The notes under the pieces are model-generated. The model had not been told where the DNA came from. It searched no databases and saw nothing but the letters and a program-made list of their open reading frames with translations. From Cryptomeria japonica (lineage: Eukaryota; Streptophyta; Pinopsida; Cupressales; Cupressaceae): a stretch of 64,000 bases of DNA. Position numbers and translations under genes: made by a program. This document shows positions 1-10,340 of the stretch, one piece after another. Location: NCBI RefSeq assembly GCF_030272615.1, contig NC_081411.1, positions 186,458,949 to 186,522,948 of the forward strand, read 5' to 3'. Numbering within the stretch: the first letter of the stretch is position 1; each line of letters begins with the position of its first letter.

Positions 1-220
1 TGAAACTTGTGCGCTAAGGGATAGAATTTGAAGAAACTTCTGTCGAGCTGAAGTGCCGTATTTGTTGACTGTAAAGCAATAACGTGAAGGCCTAAGCCAA
101 AACACGGGGCGAGTGCCTTGTCTGAGTTTGCCATTTCCTTAGCTACGAAAACAACTTTTTAAGGTAAACGCTTGGCATGATTACAAAAAGAGCGTTGTTT
201 TCAATTGCTTGCATTAGGAA
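1..220 (-). promoter_or_regulatory. F-box-type promoter of a gene lying left of the window
   Basis: This stretch aligns along most of its length with 8503-8725, the region upstream of the intact F-box gene at 7207-8340, in the same orientation. It also aligns in reverse with 35340-35590 upstream of the broken F-box copy. The shared core, read on the minus strand, is an ACGT motif followed about 25 bases later by TACGGCACTTCAGCT; here it spans 46-90. The coding region it would serve lies beyond position 1, so a further F-box copy to the left is an inference from this homology. Confidence 0.7.
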
Positions 221-254
221 ATATGGTGTGCCAAACCATTACCTTTTCATCTAT

Positions 255-2060
255 CAAAATGCTCCAACATCTCTATAAATATAATTCCATTAAGAAATGG
301 ATATAAATTTATAATCCTTCATCCATCAAAACATCCATTAATTCGTAATAAAAATCTTAAAATATCAAACTCATTTTTTTATCTATATTAATCTTATATT
401 TATTTGTCAATCCTCATAGGTCCTAGTTCATCAACCAATATAACTCTAATCAAAATGATTCATGTTAACCTACACCACTTAAAGAAACTATTCTATCACA
501 AGAGGGTCCTTCATGCCAAGAACAAAGTCAAAACTAAGATATGTTTGGAAACCTACCCTCCTACATAAGTCCATTACCACATGTAATTTCACAGAATAAG
601 AAAATTTTCAAGCATTTTAATCAACCTAATGCATTCAATCAATCCAAATTATTCTAAAAAGATTGTTTCTTAAAGGGATACAAGTAAACAAACATAATAC
701 AACTTACGAACCTAAGGAGTTGTCACATAATCCTTCACTTACCCTCCTAACAATTACAAGATCCATAAATGTTATGAAATCTCAAATCTATAAGCATCAT
801 GAAATCAAAATAAACTCCATTTATTAATTCTTATAGTTCAAAAACTATATCCATGTTCAAATTGATAGTGGAGAAATTAAGGTTGAATATAGTGAATTGA
901 TGGGTAAATGAAAGAAGTTGGGTTCACTTTTTTTTGTAGAATGTCGAAACTTTTTTTCTTCAAATTAAAGTTAATCATACTTGAAGTAAAAAATTGAAGT
1001 AGTTGCATATAGAATATTAAGAAATTTTAGTAGTATGAAATGTAGGATTTGAGTCTAGCTTTCAAGTATATCATTTATTTTGATATTCAGATGATACAAA
1101 ACAACTTTGTATAGGATGCACAAATATCACTTTTTTAAATTTAAATTTTTAGAGTCATATGATGCATATGTACGAAGAGCATAATTTGACCTAAATAAAA
1201 TGATTTTTCTATTTTATTTTGAAGAAAGATGTGTATTATTGTGAAGTTTGATGAGGATAGTTTTTACTAATTATTTTCTTAATACATATTTTAATTTACC
1301 TTTTTATTGGCTCTAATTACTATTTTTGAAAATCCCTTGTGTATGGCAAAACTAATTTGGGCTAAACTAATCGTAAAATTATAATATTTTTTTCACTGTG
1401 TAAAGAATGATGTCTAGATTTATGACATAATTTTTTGGATTTTTTTTAAAATTAAAAGTTATTAGAAAAATACTAATACTTTGACATTTACTGTTTATGA
1501 TCAATTTTATTTAAAAAATATGAATAAATTTTGTTAAAGATATTTTCTCTCTTGATGTTTCAATGACATTGTACTTGAAGGTCCAAGTCTAAAGATTATG
1601 TTTCCAAGACTAAAAAATGAAATATCTATAGATTTAAAATATGAAATGTTATAAAATTCGTACCCACTCTAAAACACACAACCATTCTAAAAAGGAGTAG
1701 GAATATGATGTAATTACCAATGGGTACCCATTCTAAAATAAACTAGGTGCCCTAGGTGCCCCCTCTAAAAATATGGATGCTATTTTTAAAAATAAAAATA
1801 GGTAGAAATTTAAGTTCAAAAGTTAATCCTAAAAAAGTACTCATTTTTAATAAAATCAGCATTTTTTAAGCCTAAAACTTTTCTTAAAAGTAGACCCAAC
1901 TTCTTGCACTTACCTTGATAGTGGATACATCTACATCACACAATTACACATGATTGTACTAATTTCTTTGTTGAAAGCATGATTAAACTAATCTACAACC
2001 AACTCAAGGTCATAGTACTCACAATGATCCTAGAAAATAACAAGAATTATATCAATTTCC
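255..2060. repeat. Direct segmental duplication, left copy (matches 12070-12905)
   Basis: Non-coding AT-rich DNA that matches 12070-12905 in the same orientation, for example around the shared words CCATTAAGAAAT and GTTCATCAA and the block near 1918-2040. The left copy is longer because a 1-kb terminal-inverted-repeat element (902-1914) sits inside it. I see no gene here. The duplication probably belongs to the same rearrangements that spread the F-box copies. Confidence 0.65.
902..1914. mobile_element. Non-autonomous DNA transposon with about 21-bp TIRs and 5-bp target duplication
   Basis: The left end reads GGGTAAATGAAAGAAGTTGG and the right end, reverse-complemented, reads GGTAAGTGCAAGAAGTTGG; about 19 of 21 bases agree, and weaker similarity continues inward. 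TTGAT flanks both sides (897-901 and 1915-1919). The duplicate copy of this DNA has a single TTGAT at 12749-12753 and no insert, so it is a natural empty site. No transposase frame is visible in the 1013 bases. The superfamily is not clear: a 5-bp duplication does not fit hAT, Harbinger, CACTA or Mutator well. Confidence 0.75.
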
Positions 2061-2500
2061 TATTGATCCCATAGAATAAAAACAATCTTATCAACTTTAT
2101 CCAACAACATTTATTTAACTTGGTCTCAATGCAAGAAATAAAATTAAAAGTTCCAATGATTCTTCATTATTTAAAAATAGATTTTAATATTGTTTTCAAT
2201 GTAAGACATCCCCCATCAAAAATGAATTTTATAGAATCATTAACTATTAAGGAAAATTATTAGGCCTTTGTGATTGAGTAATCTTATCATGCTTAAATAA
2301 AGGATTTCATAACATCACATATACTTTAATAATAATTAGAATAAGAATTTAAATAATTCTTCTATGAGAACTAAGATAATTTCTTGCAACATCAAAACAA
2401 TTTCCTCAAATTGTTCATACAAAGAGATTGCTATCACTAGCCCATTCATTCATCTATTCATCTTATTATACTTACCATCAACCTCAACCTTCCATTACCC
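2060..2500. other. AT-rich intergenic DNA, nothing recognised
   Basis: No coding region, RNA gene or clear repeat end was recognised between the direct duplication and the inverted duplication that begins near 2500. Confidence 0.4.
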
Positions 2501-4335
2501 AAACAACAATATACTTAATAAAAAATGGTGAAGCCATCATAAATTTTTTGGTGTTTCAAAATCACATTCCTTCAAAAGAACACAACACAAGCTTTAAAAT
2601 TGATTGGATGTATATCTTGGAAAATTTATCTAAAAGTGTGAAAACCCCACATTCAAAAATTGTGAAATCTAAGCTATCTATAAATTGTACAATAAAATTA
2701 TGCAGTTCCAAAGTCTAGTGATCTAAATGTAAGAAAATAAAAGAAATAAAACCCATCTAAATGCTAAAATATAAAAAACTATACACTAAATTATAAGCCT
2801 CGAAGGTCCAAGCATACAAAATTTATTTGAATCCCCTAAACCAAACACCACTTTCGCATATCTATGAATTTACCTACAATTTTAATAAGGTATGGTTATT
2901 CTTTTCTTATATAGGCTCTCCAATTTTTATGTATTAAGAAGAATAAAAATATTTTCTATGAATTGTAGATTCTAAATAAATTCATATGTTTTTTCATCTC
3001 CATGTATGAGTGGGCTAATATTTTTAGATTAAAATTTGACAAATTATTAAGGTGGTTTGTTGAATAAGTCTTTAAGTGGAGTGGATGTTGTTATTATTTT
3101 TTGTCATAAAGGTTTTAGTTCTAATTTTAAAAATATGGTCTCGGTGTTTCTAGTCCTGATGGCTATGAGAATATTCATATTTTAGCTTTCCCTAAGTTCA
3201 AAATATACTACAGAGGACCTATCAAAGAAGATAAGGCAGATCTTAGACGTTGAATAAAATATTAAAAAGGATAAGAATAAAAATGATGATATTGATTAAC
3301 TATCATTTTATATTAGAATTTATAACATTGTAGTCTTTATATTATTGATATGTAGTTTTTTTTTGTTGTTGTCATATTTGTATACATACTATGGTTCTAT
3401 TGGCTCTTATAGACTTATTTTATATTTGTATATGTACTATGACTCTAGTGATCTTTGTAGAATATTGTTGGGAAAAAGATATTATGATGGCTATGTAGTA
3501 GGTCTCTTACATTTTTTTTTCTCATAAACTTTTTTTTAATTTTTAATTTTTAAAATTTTTAAATTTTTTTTAATGTTGAATGTTGTTTTTCATATGATAT
3601 TTTTAATATTAATGTCAAAAAAATGTAAATTGTCTTATTTTAAATTTAGTGAAAAAATTAAAAAATTATTTAAAATAATTTTAAAATATAAATAAAGAAA
3701 TGTATAAATTTTTACTTAAAATATTCAATTGAAAAATGACAAAGAAACAAGATTTTAAAATCTAAATTTTATTTAAAAAATAAACCTAAGATATATATAA
3801 ACTCGAATCCCTACTCATAAAACATAAAATAGGAAGAATTACTTTTGTGTAAGAAACAATCTAGTCATTGATTAGAAAAAGTATGGGTTAAACCAAACAC
3901 AGTCATTCGTTAGAAAAAGTATGGGTTAAACCAAGCACATGAAATGGCTTCATTTAGCTGTATAATCTCCTCAATCTTTCATTCTAAATTTATTCATGGC
4001 GCTGGAAGAGGTAACAGACTTTCTTTGAAATCTTTCATTGCACCCTTTTTCATTTAGTAATGTGTGGGAGAACAACTCTAGTAATTGCAAGTTATAGTGG
4101 TTAGGAATGGGGATTGTTGCGTCCACTTCACTTCACCTCCACTAATGGCATTATTAACTCTAACAAATCATTCTCACAAGTTGGAACTTGCATGTAATGA
4201 AATTGTTTTCATGATTTACAAGCAGATCGATTTAACTGGCAATAGAAGGGTATGATGGGCAAGGTTACATGGGCTTTACTACCACAGGATTTAATGGTTC
4301 TTATATTCTGCAGATTGCCCATTCCAAGCCTTAGA
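2500..4335. repeat. Inverted duplication arm (partner 33160-34900)
   Basis: Read forward, this region matches the reverse complement of about 33160-34900. Anchors include the AAGTCTAGTGATCTAAATG block near 2710 (partner near 34675), the ATGATGATATTGATTA block near 3281 (partner near 34115) and the GGAGGTGAAGTGAAGTGGAC block near 4125 (partner near 33360). The arm ends inside an F-box reading frame at 4335. Apart from that stub it is non-coding; the short open frames in it are not conserved in the partner arm. Confidence 0.8.
4252..4335 (+). pseudogene. N-terminal stub of a divergent F-box gene
   Basis: Translation from the ATG pair at 4252 gives MMGKVTWALLPQDLMVLIF followed by CRLPIPSL, nearly the same as the first 27 residues of the whole F-box protein encoded at 32097-33242 (MMGEVTWALLPQDLMVLIF). 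The preceding 400 bases also match that gene's upstream region in reverse. Homology stops abruptly after the codons for IPSL at about 4335, where the sequence switches to the opposite-strand C-terminal end of another F-box copy. It retains only the first half of the F-box and cannot encode a working protein. Confidence 0.8.
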
Positions 4336-4968
4336 AAACATTGTTGATCTCAAATGCACGCACTGATTGTTGATGGTCATCTGTCTTCCTTCAATGCTCT
4401 GCATCACTCTTCCTTCTCCATCAAACACAACCATTTTATTCCTGGGCAAGTGCACACAAACCCGTCCACTGCTGTTGACCACAACTTGTGCACATCTCAG
4501 GCTGCCAAAGTCATTCACAATCCTAGTATACAGAACTTAGACATGTGCCAAAAATTTTAAAGAGAGTTTATATATATGGTCATCAAGAAGATATTTTGTT
4601 TCAAATCTACAATTCAACATCTTTCATGTCTTTGGAATTCTTTTCATCTTGATGATGAATCATGGAGTGTGATTCGAAACGTTGATGGAAAAAAATTACA
4701 CACAATTGAATCCAGAAAAATAAACTAATAAGATAGAAATTGTTATTTTGATAGTTTATCCAAAAAAAAAGCAGGGATAGAAGAGGGATGAAAAGATAAA
4801 GTTATCCTCTGGAGGCACTTTGATGGTGAAAATTAAATTCCATTGCTTACAAACTGCTCTGAACTTCCCAATCAACAAAGTGGGCAGCTTGGCTAAAACA
4901 ACTATCATTAATTCTTCTTCTGGTAGCTTGCTCCGTATCTCAGAATTCATCTCCATATATTCTTCCAT
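4336..4968 (-). pseudogene. Scrambled F-box/kelch pseudogene
   Basis: The start side (about 4760-4968) encodes MEEYMEMNSEIRSKLPEEE, then AKLPTLLIGKFRAVCKQW, the F-box seen in the whole copies. The end side (4336-4518) encodes the C-terminal block with CAQVVVNSSGRVCVHLPRN and GRVMQSIEGRQM. Most of the roughly 380-codon middle is missing, and about 170 bases at 4570-4740 match no other copy that I can see. The last residues (the RAFEINNVWWP ending of the family) are cut by the junction at 4335. It is the inverted relative of the intact gene at 26792-27946. The family is known to supply substrate adaptors for SCF ubiquitin ligases; this copy is dead. Confidence 0.85.
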
Positions 4969-5069
4969 TGAAATTTATTTTCCTCAAATCTCTACTTCTC
5001 ATATACAACTTACTATAAAACAGTTGTTTCTTGGCCAATACTCCTATATTTATGTGAAGAACCTCACAG

Positions 5070-5310
5070 TTTGAGCTTTATCCAATTCCTAAGAAAAACA
5101 CCAGCTGAAGTACCGTAATAGGTCACTGTAAACCATGACGTGGACGGTTGATTTAAAACATGGAGCGCATGGGAAGTTTTGATATTGCGATAGTTCTTTT
5201 TGGGAACTTTGTGTGTTGCATACTCAATACGACATATTATTAATACCGCCCAACTCTTACTCTCCTTGGTCAAATATGCGAAGTCAAACCCACACCGCAG
5301 TACTGCCCTA
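5070..5310 (-). promoter_or_regulatory. Promoter remnant of the F-box pseudogene
   Basis: On the minus strand this carries the cluster's conserved module, CCACGTCATGG then TACGGTACTTCAGCT (5103-5143). Compared with the intact gene's promoter (26360-26791), the upstream CACGTG G-box is not kept (the matching site near 5166 reads GCATGG on the plus strand). Confidence 0.65.
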
Positions 5311-5375
5311 AAACAGTTACAAATATATTAAAAAAATAAAAATGTATTAAATTAAAATATATTGTTGTGTCAATG

Positions 5376-5524
5376 GGTCTTTGGTTTACTGGTGAAGTTG
5401 AATGGTTTCAAATGAGCCTTCTACGGATCAAGTCTTGATGAATGCAAGGCTTTGACATCATAAGGGATGAGGTCGGTATCGTACCTTGGGCAAATTTGAA
5501 ATGGTTTGAAACTATATATATATA
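5376..5524 (+). mobile_element. tRNA-derived SINE
   Basis: About 149 bases with an A-box-like TGGTTTACTGG near 5382 and a B-box-like GGATCAAGTCT near 5426, the split promoter of RNA polymerase III genes, ending in a (TA)n tail. TCAATG flanks both sides (5370-5375 and 5525-5530). The inverted duplicate near 26240-26270 has one TCAATG and no insert, so this is a real insertion that came after the duplication. I do not recognise the SINE family. Confidence 0.6.
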
Positions 5525-6559
5525 TCAATGAACTTAACAAAAATTTTCCTAACACATTTTATATATATTAAAGGTCAAATTTAAACATTCATAAGAATTC
5601 TTATAGTTATTATGAATTTGTGAATTATATGTATGTTCATTGTATTTTTATGTCTTTATGGTCAAAATTAGTTGTTTCATGACTTTTTTATAATCAATGT
5701 GAAATAGTTAATTATATGCATATTTATTTGTATCTTGGTAAAAAGTAGTAGGTTTTTAACATGTGTATTTGAAATAAGAATTCAAATACAAAAGTCTCCT
5801 TTTTAAACTTCTTGTCATAATTCTCTCATTCTTCATGTGTTAAATTTCATCAAAGAAAAATTCATTGCAAATATAAATACTTTGTGAATGAGTGCAATCC
5901 ATAGTTTGAGTGGGAGAATGATAGATAAATATTGAACTATGGAAAGATGATATGATTAAGTTAGTAATTTACTATTTTCATCAAATATTAAAACTATGTA
6001 ATTTCACAAACACTGAGCTCATTATATCTTTCCTACCAAGAAATATAATATAGAACCTTAAATACATTGGACATATAAAAGATGAAGAGGGGTCCTTAAA
6101 AATATTTTTAAAAAAACCTTAGAATTATTATTAATTAAAATATTTAAAGCAAGGGGTAGAAAATAGGTTGCTACATATTAGTGACATTTGTGTTACGCTT
6201 ATTCTAAATATACTATTTTTGTTGTTTAGAGTGTTGAAAAATATTTTTAATCATAATGTTTAATATTGCAAAACCTCTGAATGGTTATATTGTCACTTTC
6301 AAAAGCCCTTTTGTTGGTGAAAAGAAACCCCTAAACTCAAAATGCAACATCACATAATATCAACACAAACTAGATCCTCATTCTAGTCCTTTTAAGATCA
6401 TTGTTGGGCTTGGCACTTTCTCCATGATATGAATATGAGTTTCATAATAAATATGAACATGTACATAAGATATGCCATTTTGAATTCAATCTTGTATCTC
6501 CTCTACATGAAGTAAAAACGCCTTCACCATTATGCACACTCAAGACATGACAAATTTAT

Positions 6560-7200
6560 TTGTAAGCAATTTATAAATGTTATAAACAATTATTCAATGC
6601 ACATTCTTTGAAAAGATTCAAGAAAATAGGAATAAGCTCTAATTCCTCTTTTAGTTTATTTAACTTCTCAATCTTTAGATAAATCTGAAATCCATTTTTA
6701 TTTTCTTATTTTTAATAAAAAAAATATTAATTAAATTATATTGTGAGTCTATTTATATACATGCATATTATAAATATATTCATGTGAATGATTACTAATC
6801 ATAAAATATAAATCAATCAATTTTATTTAATAAAATGAGATTTAAACAAACCACTTTCCCTATAACGTATTATAATATCAACTATCGACTAATGTGCCTG
6901 TTAAAGTATTATTTACATTCATATGAACAAAGAGCTTTCAAGTTTTGTACGTAATAGATTGTCCAAAAGTTCAAAATTTCCCCTCCAAAAGATAGACCAT
7001 TTTCCACCATCCATGCAAATGTGATAAGGCGAGTAGAAAAACAAACTTGTAAAACACAATTCCTTTGATCGAAATTCAAGATACCTGTTTCCTTTTTCAT
7101 AGGTTTAGATGGCTAAGCGCAAGAACATCAAAGGTACAGTATATTCAAACAATGATGACCTCAAATCTTTTCCTCTCTACACCAAACAATGGGATAACAA
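6560..7200. other. AT-rich flank of the intact F-box gene, nothing recognised
   Basis: No convincing coding region or repeat end. The 3' side of the F-box gene probably carries its untranslated region in the last 200-300 bases, but no clear processing signal was picked out. Confidence 0.35.
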
Positions 7201-7206
7201 CAAACA

Positions 7207-8340
7207 TTAAGGCCACCAAACATTGTTGATCTCAAAAGCACGAACTGATGTTGGACGTGTTTGTGTAAACATTGCCATCTGTCTTCCTTCAATCGTCCGC
7301 ATCAATCTTCCTTCTTCATCAAACACAACAATTTTATTCCCCGGCAAGTGCACACAAATCCATCCACTGCTATCTACAACTACTTGTGCACTTCTCTGGC
7401 TACCAAAGTCGTTCACAATCCCAGTATACACAACTTCGCTACATAGACTCCTCGGCAATTCTGGCAGTCCTGACCATCTCTCTTCCCTATCATCTTCATT
7501 CAACCTCCATAACCGCAGATCCTTACTGTACACCAAAACCACCTTCCCATCATACCCAGTTAACTGCCAATGATAAAAACTTTGAGAAAGGAATCTATCT
7601 GTTAACTCTGGATGTCTAATAACATCCCAATGCTTCTTTGTTATATCTAATGATACAACATCCAATCTGCATTGGTTCAGCCCAAGGTAAGTTGAGTTAA
7701 CCCAATAAAATCTTCCTCTAGAGTACACCCCTTCCCCCAACGGGCAAACAAATATCACTGTATTCATCTGCAATTTCGTCCAGGCATTGGTCTGTGAATT
7801 AAAAACATCCACCACCACATTGCTCTCCTCTCCGATGATTAGAGTTCTTCCAATGATTAAGATGCAGACCCTTGTGGAGCCATCGAATGCCAATCCAATG
7901 AAATCATATCGTCTGAGTTTAGGAGGGGGAAGCTCTTTCCATGTCTTTGTGACAGGATTGCAAATGTAAAATAAAGTTGGAGCTTCATCCTTGGAGCAGC
8001 AGAGCACGCTCTTGCAAGAAGCAACAACATTGATTGAATCAGGTGCCAAAATTTTTAAGGATAGTCTATGTAGATGAGAATTAGACGGTGGTTGAAGTAG
8101 ATATAAATTGTTATTGAAAGAGTTTATCCTGTGCGAAGGATACAGACGACAAATAATAAAAGCAGGGGTAGAACAGGGATGTACAAATTGTATTATTCTT
8201 TGGAAGCCCTGTGATGGAGAGAGAAGAAATTTCCATTGTTTACAAACTGCTCTGAACTTCGCAGTCAGCAAAGTGGGCAGCTTGGCTAAAACAATTACGA
8301 GTAGTTCTTCTGGTAACCTGCACCATATCTCCGAATTCAT
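7207..8340 (-). CDS. F-box/kelch-repeat protein (377 aa), intact
   Basis: A single open frame of 377 codons with no intron. Residues about 8-45 form an F-box (LPEELLVIVLAKLP, then FRAVCKQW), the part that binds the Skp1-type subunit of an SCF ubiquitin ligase. The rest is a kelch/F-box-associated propeller with the typical CNPVTKTWKELPPP segment near residue 130, several W-bearing blades, and a conserved C-terminus RAFEINNVWWP. The substrate is unknown. Sister copies begin seven or so codons earlier; here that ATG reads ATA, so translation should start at the next methionine (MNSEIW), which keeps the F-box whole. Its closest relative is the inverted, broken copy at 35715-36858. It resembles plant F-box/kelch proteins such as At5g15710; orthology is not claimed. 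Confidence 0.9.
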   Translation of the reverse strand: MNSEIWCRLPEELLVIVLAKLPTLLTAKFRAVCKQWKFLLSPSQGFQRIIQFVHPCSTPAFIICRLYPSHRINSFNNNLYLLQPPSNSHLHRLSLKILAPDSINVVASCKSVLCCSKDEAPTLFYICNPVTKTWKELPPPKLRRYDFIGLAFDGSTRVCILIIGRTLIIGEESNVVVDVFNSQTNAWTKLQMNTVIFVCPLGEGVYSRGRFYWVNSTYLGLNQCRLDVVSLDITKKHWDVIRHPELTDRFLSQSFYHWQLTGYDGKVVLVYSKDLRLWRLNEDDREERWSGLPELPRSLCSEVVYTGIVNDFGSQRSAQVVVDSSGWICVHLPGNKIVVFDEEGRLMRTIEGRQMAMFTQTRPTSVRAFEINNVWWP

Positions 8341-8740
8341 CTCTATCTCTTCTTTTATTGAAATTTATTTTTGTGAAATCTGTACCTCTCATATTCAGCT
8401 TAAATTAAAAGCAATTGTTTTCTGGGTGATTCCCGGATTTTTATTTCGTCGCACACTAAAGAGAAAGAACCTCACGGATAGATTTCATCCAATTTCGTCA
8501 TATGAAACTTGTACGCTATGGTAGCTGTGATAGAATTTCAAGAAATGTCTGCCGAGCTGAAGTGCCGTATTTGTTTACTGTAATCCAATAACGTGAAGGC
8601 TTAATCCAAAAGTACATGGAGCGAGTGCCCTGTCTGAGTATGTCATTTCCCTAGTTACGCAAACAACATTAAAGGTAAACGCTTGGAACGATTCCAAAAA
8701 GATCGTAGTTTTAAACTGCTTGCACAATTTTTTCTTTTTA
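8341..8740 (-). promoter_or_regulatory. Promoter of the intact F-box gene
   Basis: Matches 1-220 directly and 35330-35714 in reverse. The shared ACGT plus TACGGCACTTCAGCT module lies at 8555-8599. Similarity with the partner copy runs on to about 8750 (the GCACAA/TTGTGC block) and then fails, which marks the far edge of the duplicated promoter. Confidence 0.65.
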
Positions 8741-8999
8741 GCACAAGAAAAGTTGAAATATTGTGATAGTTATTTTTTTAAGGTTGAGAGAGTTCTTGTA
8801 CAACTTGGATATGAATCTCAAATACATCTATTAAAAAATGTTATAATAACTTTTAGTTATTTTATTTTATTTAATAATTTTATATAGAATTTAAATTTTA
8901 TTAAAAAATTATATTATTTTATTGATTTAATTATTTTTGATTAAAGTAAGTGGGAAGGGTCTCAAATTGTTATAGATTAGACAAAGTATATCAGATTTG

Positions 9000-10340
9000 A
9001 AACAAAAATAGTAAGGTTACATCTTAATAACTCAACAACAAAACAACACGTTGCTGAAACAAACAATCTATTAAAAGTTTGAATAGGGGTCAATAAGTGC
9101 GCCCAGAGGAAAAAAACCAGATCTATGGGTTGAAAGGAAATGAACTTTTTTTCTATGATGTACAACTGTCCAAGAGGGTCTAAATCATGAGAGGTGAAGG
9201 GAACAACATTAGCAAAGCCCTCCGAGGCAGAAGTTGTATTCGAAAGTTGGGTCAGCAAACCTAGTAATCTAGGGAAAGAGAATTTGACACCATCGAAGGC
9301 ATAACCCTCATAATTGAGAGAACACTCAAAGGAGCCTTAGGAACATTGGTTGTATGAGCAACAAGCACCAAAGGAACACGGGGTTCCTGAGTAGGGGCCA
9401 CAAGGGAAGAGTAGCCACAAACCATAGAGGTAGGAAAAGCAACCAGGGAAGGGGGCTCTAAAGCTATTAAAAAGTTCAGATCAACATTTGTAGGAAATAT
9501 TGTAAGATGACACCTCTTCGCATCCTTCCACCAAGTAGGAGACGAGTAAGGATGACACACATGTAGGTAGGATAAGGCAAGGTGCCCTGTATCAAAGCAG
9601 TGTCTACAATAAAATGGACAAGAGAAGTGTGGGAGAAGAGACTAGTGTTGTTGTTGACTTTATTAAAGCCACTAAGAATGTTACCAATGGATTCAAAGGT
9701 AGACTGACACCAAAAGTGAAGAGGTAGATATGGGAGCCTGATCCATGTAGGGGAGACTTCAATACAGGTTGAAAGGGGATTGAAAGAGGGGGTCCAGTGG
9801 CAAAGGGCTAGGGGATGGTAATCTCACCTCTGAGGGCCCTAAGAAATAATATTCTCTTTATCATCAATGTAATAAAAATAAAAAACAAAAAAACCAGAGC
9901 GTAAAGGTATATATCCAAATTTCCAGACACTAGAGGGTTCCAATGGGTTGAAATCCAAGAGTGGATTACAAAAAGAGATGACCAAAGATGGTTGAATTGA
10001 CCGATAAGAACATATTTCTCATAGTATATTGTGTAGTCTAGAACCTCCTTGCGAAGGATTGTCTCCAAGACCACAAAATAACAAGGAGAACATTTGAGTG
10101 AGCTAAAGACGCAAATGGGAGGTATTTTATACAATCTATAAAGGAACCCTTAAAGGGAGAATTAACTAAAGCATTTGGCTCATAGCCATTAGGCTAGACT
10201 TGTTGCAAGGAGGGTGTATCCAAAAGATCCACTACCAGCTTATAGACAGGCGAGCCATCCATAGGTGAACTATTAGCATGGGGGGCATTACTCCTTGCCA
10301 TGAGTGGGAAGGAGGAATTTGAAACTTGGGAGTAGGAGGC
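9000..10340 (-). mobile_element. LINE (L1-type) ORF1 remnant: DUF4283-like plus zinc knuckle
   Basis: Minus-strand translation gives pieces typical of plant L1 ORF1 proteins: LIGQFNHLW with SWISTHWNPLVSGN (about 9890-10010), then WIRLPYLPLHFW (near 9730) and a CCHC-type segment CRHCFDTGHLA followed by WWKDAKR (9530-9610). The order DUF4283-like, WxRLPxLP, zinc knuckle is that of the family. The frame is interrupted several times and the 3' portion with endonuclease and reverse transcriptase is absent, so this is an old truncated copy. It lies beyond the edge of the F-box promoter. Confidence 0.6.

Larger units (their letters stand above)
4336..6560. repeat. Inverted duplication arm (partner about 25280-27930)
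   Basis: From the broken F-box copy outward through its promoter and 1.3 kb of upstream DNA, this region matches the reverse complement of the intact gene at 26792-27946 and its upstream DNA to about 25280. Anchors are the words around 5527 (CAATGAACTTAACAAAA), 5890 (GAATGAGTGCAATCC) and 6400 (CATTGTTGGGCTT). A SINE at 5376-5524 is present only in this arm. Confidence 0.8.

Noticed and set aside
2428-2718. 96-codon open frame near the left end
   Set aside because: Not conserved in the inverted partner near 34700, no domain, AT-rich composition.
7223-7619. Long frames on the strand opposite the F-box genes (also near 18708, 27580, 32116 and 36446)
   Set aside because: They recur only because the F-box coding strand is conserved; their translations have no domain and they vanish or shift in sister copies.
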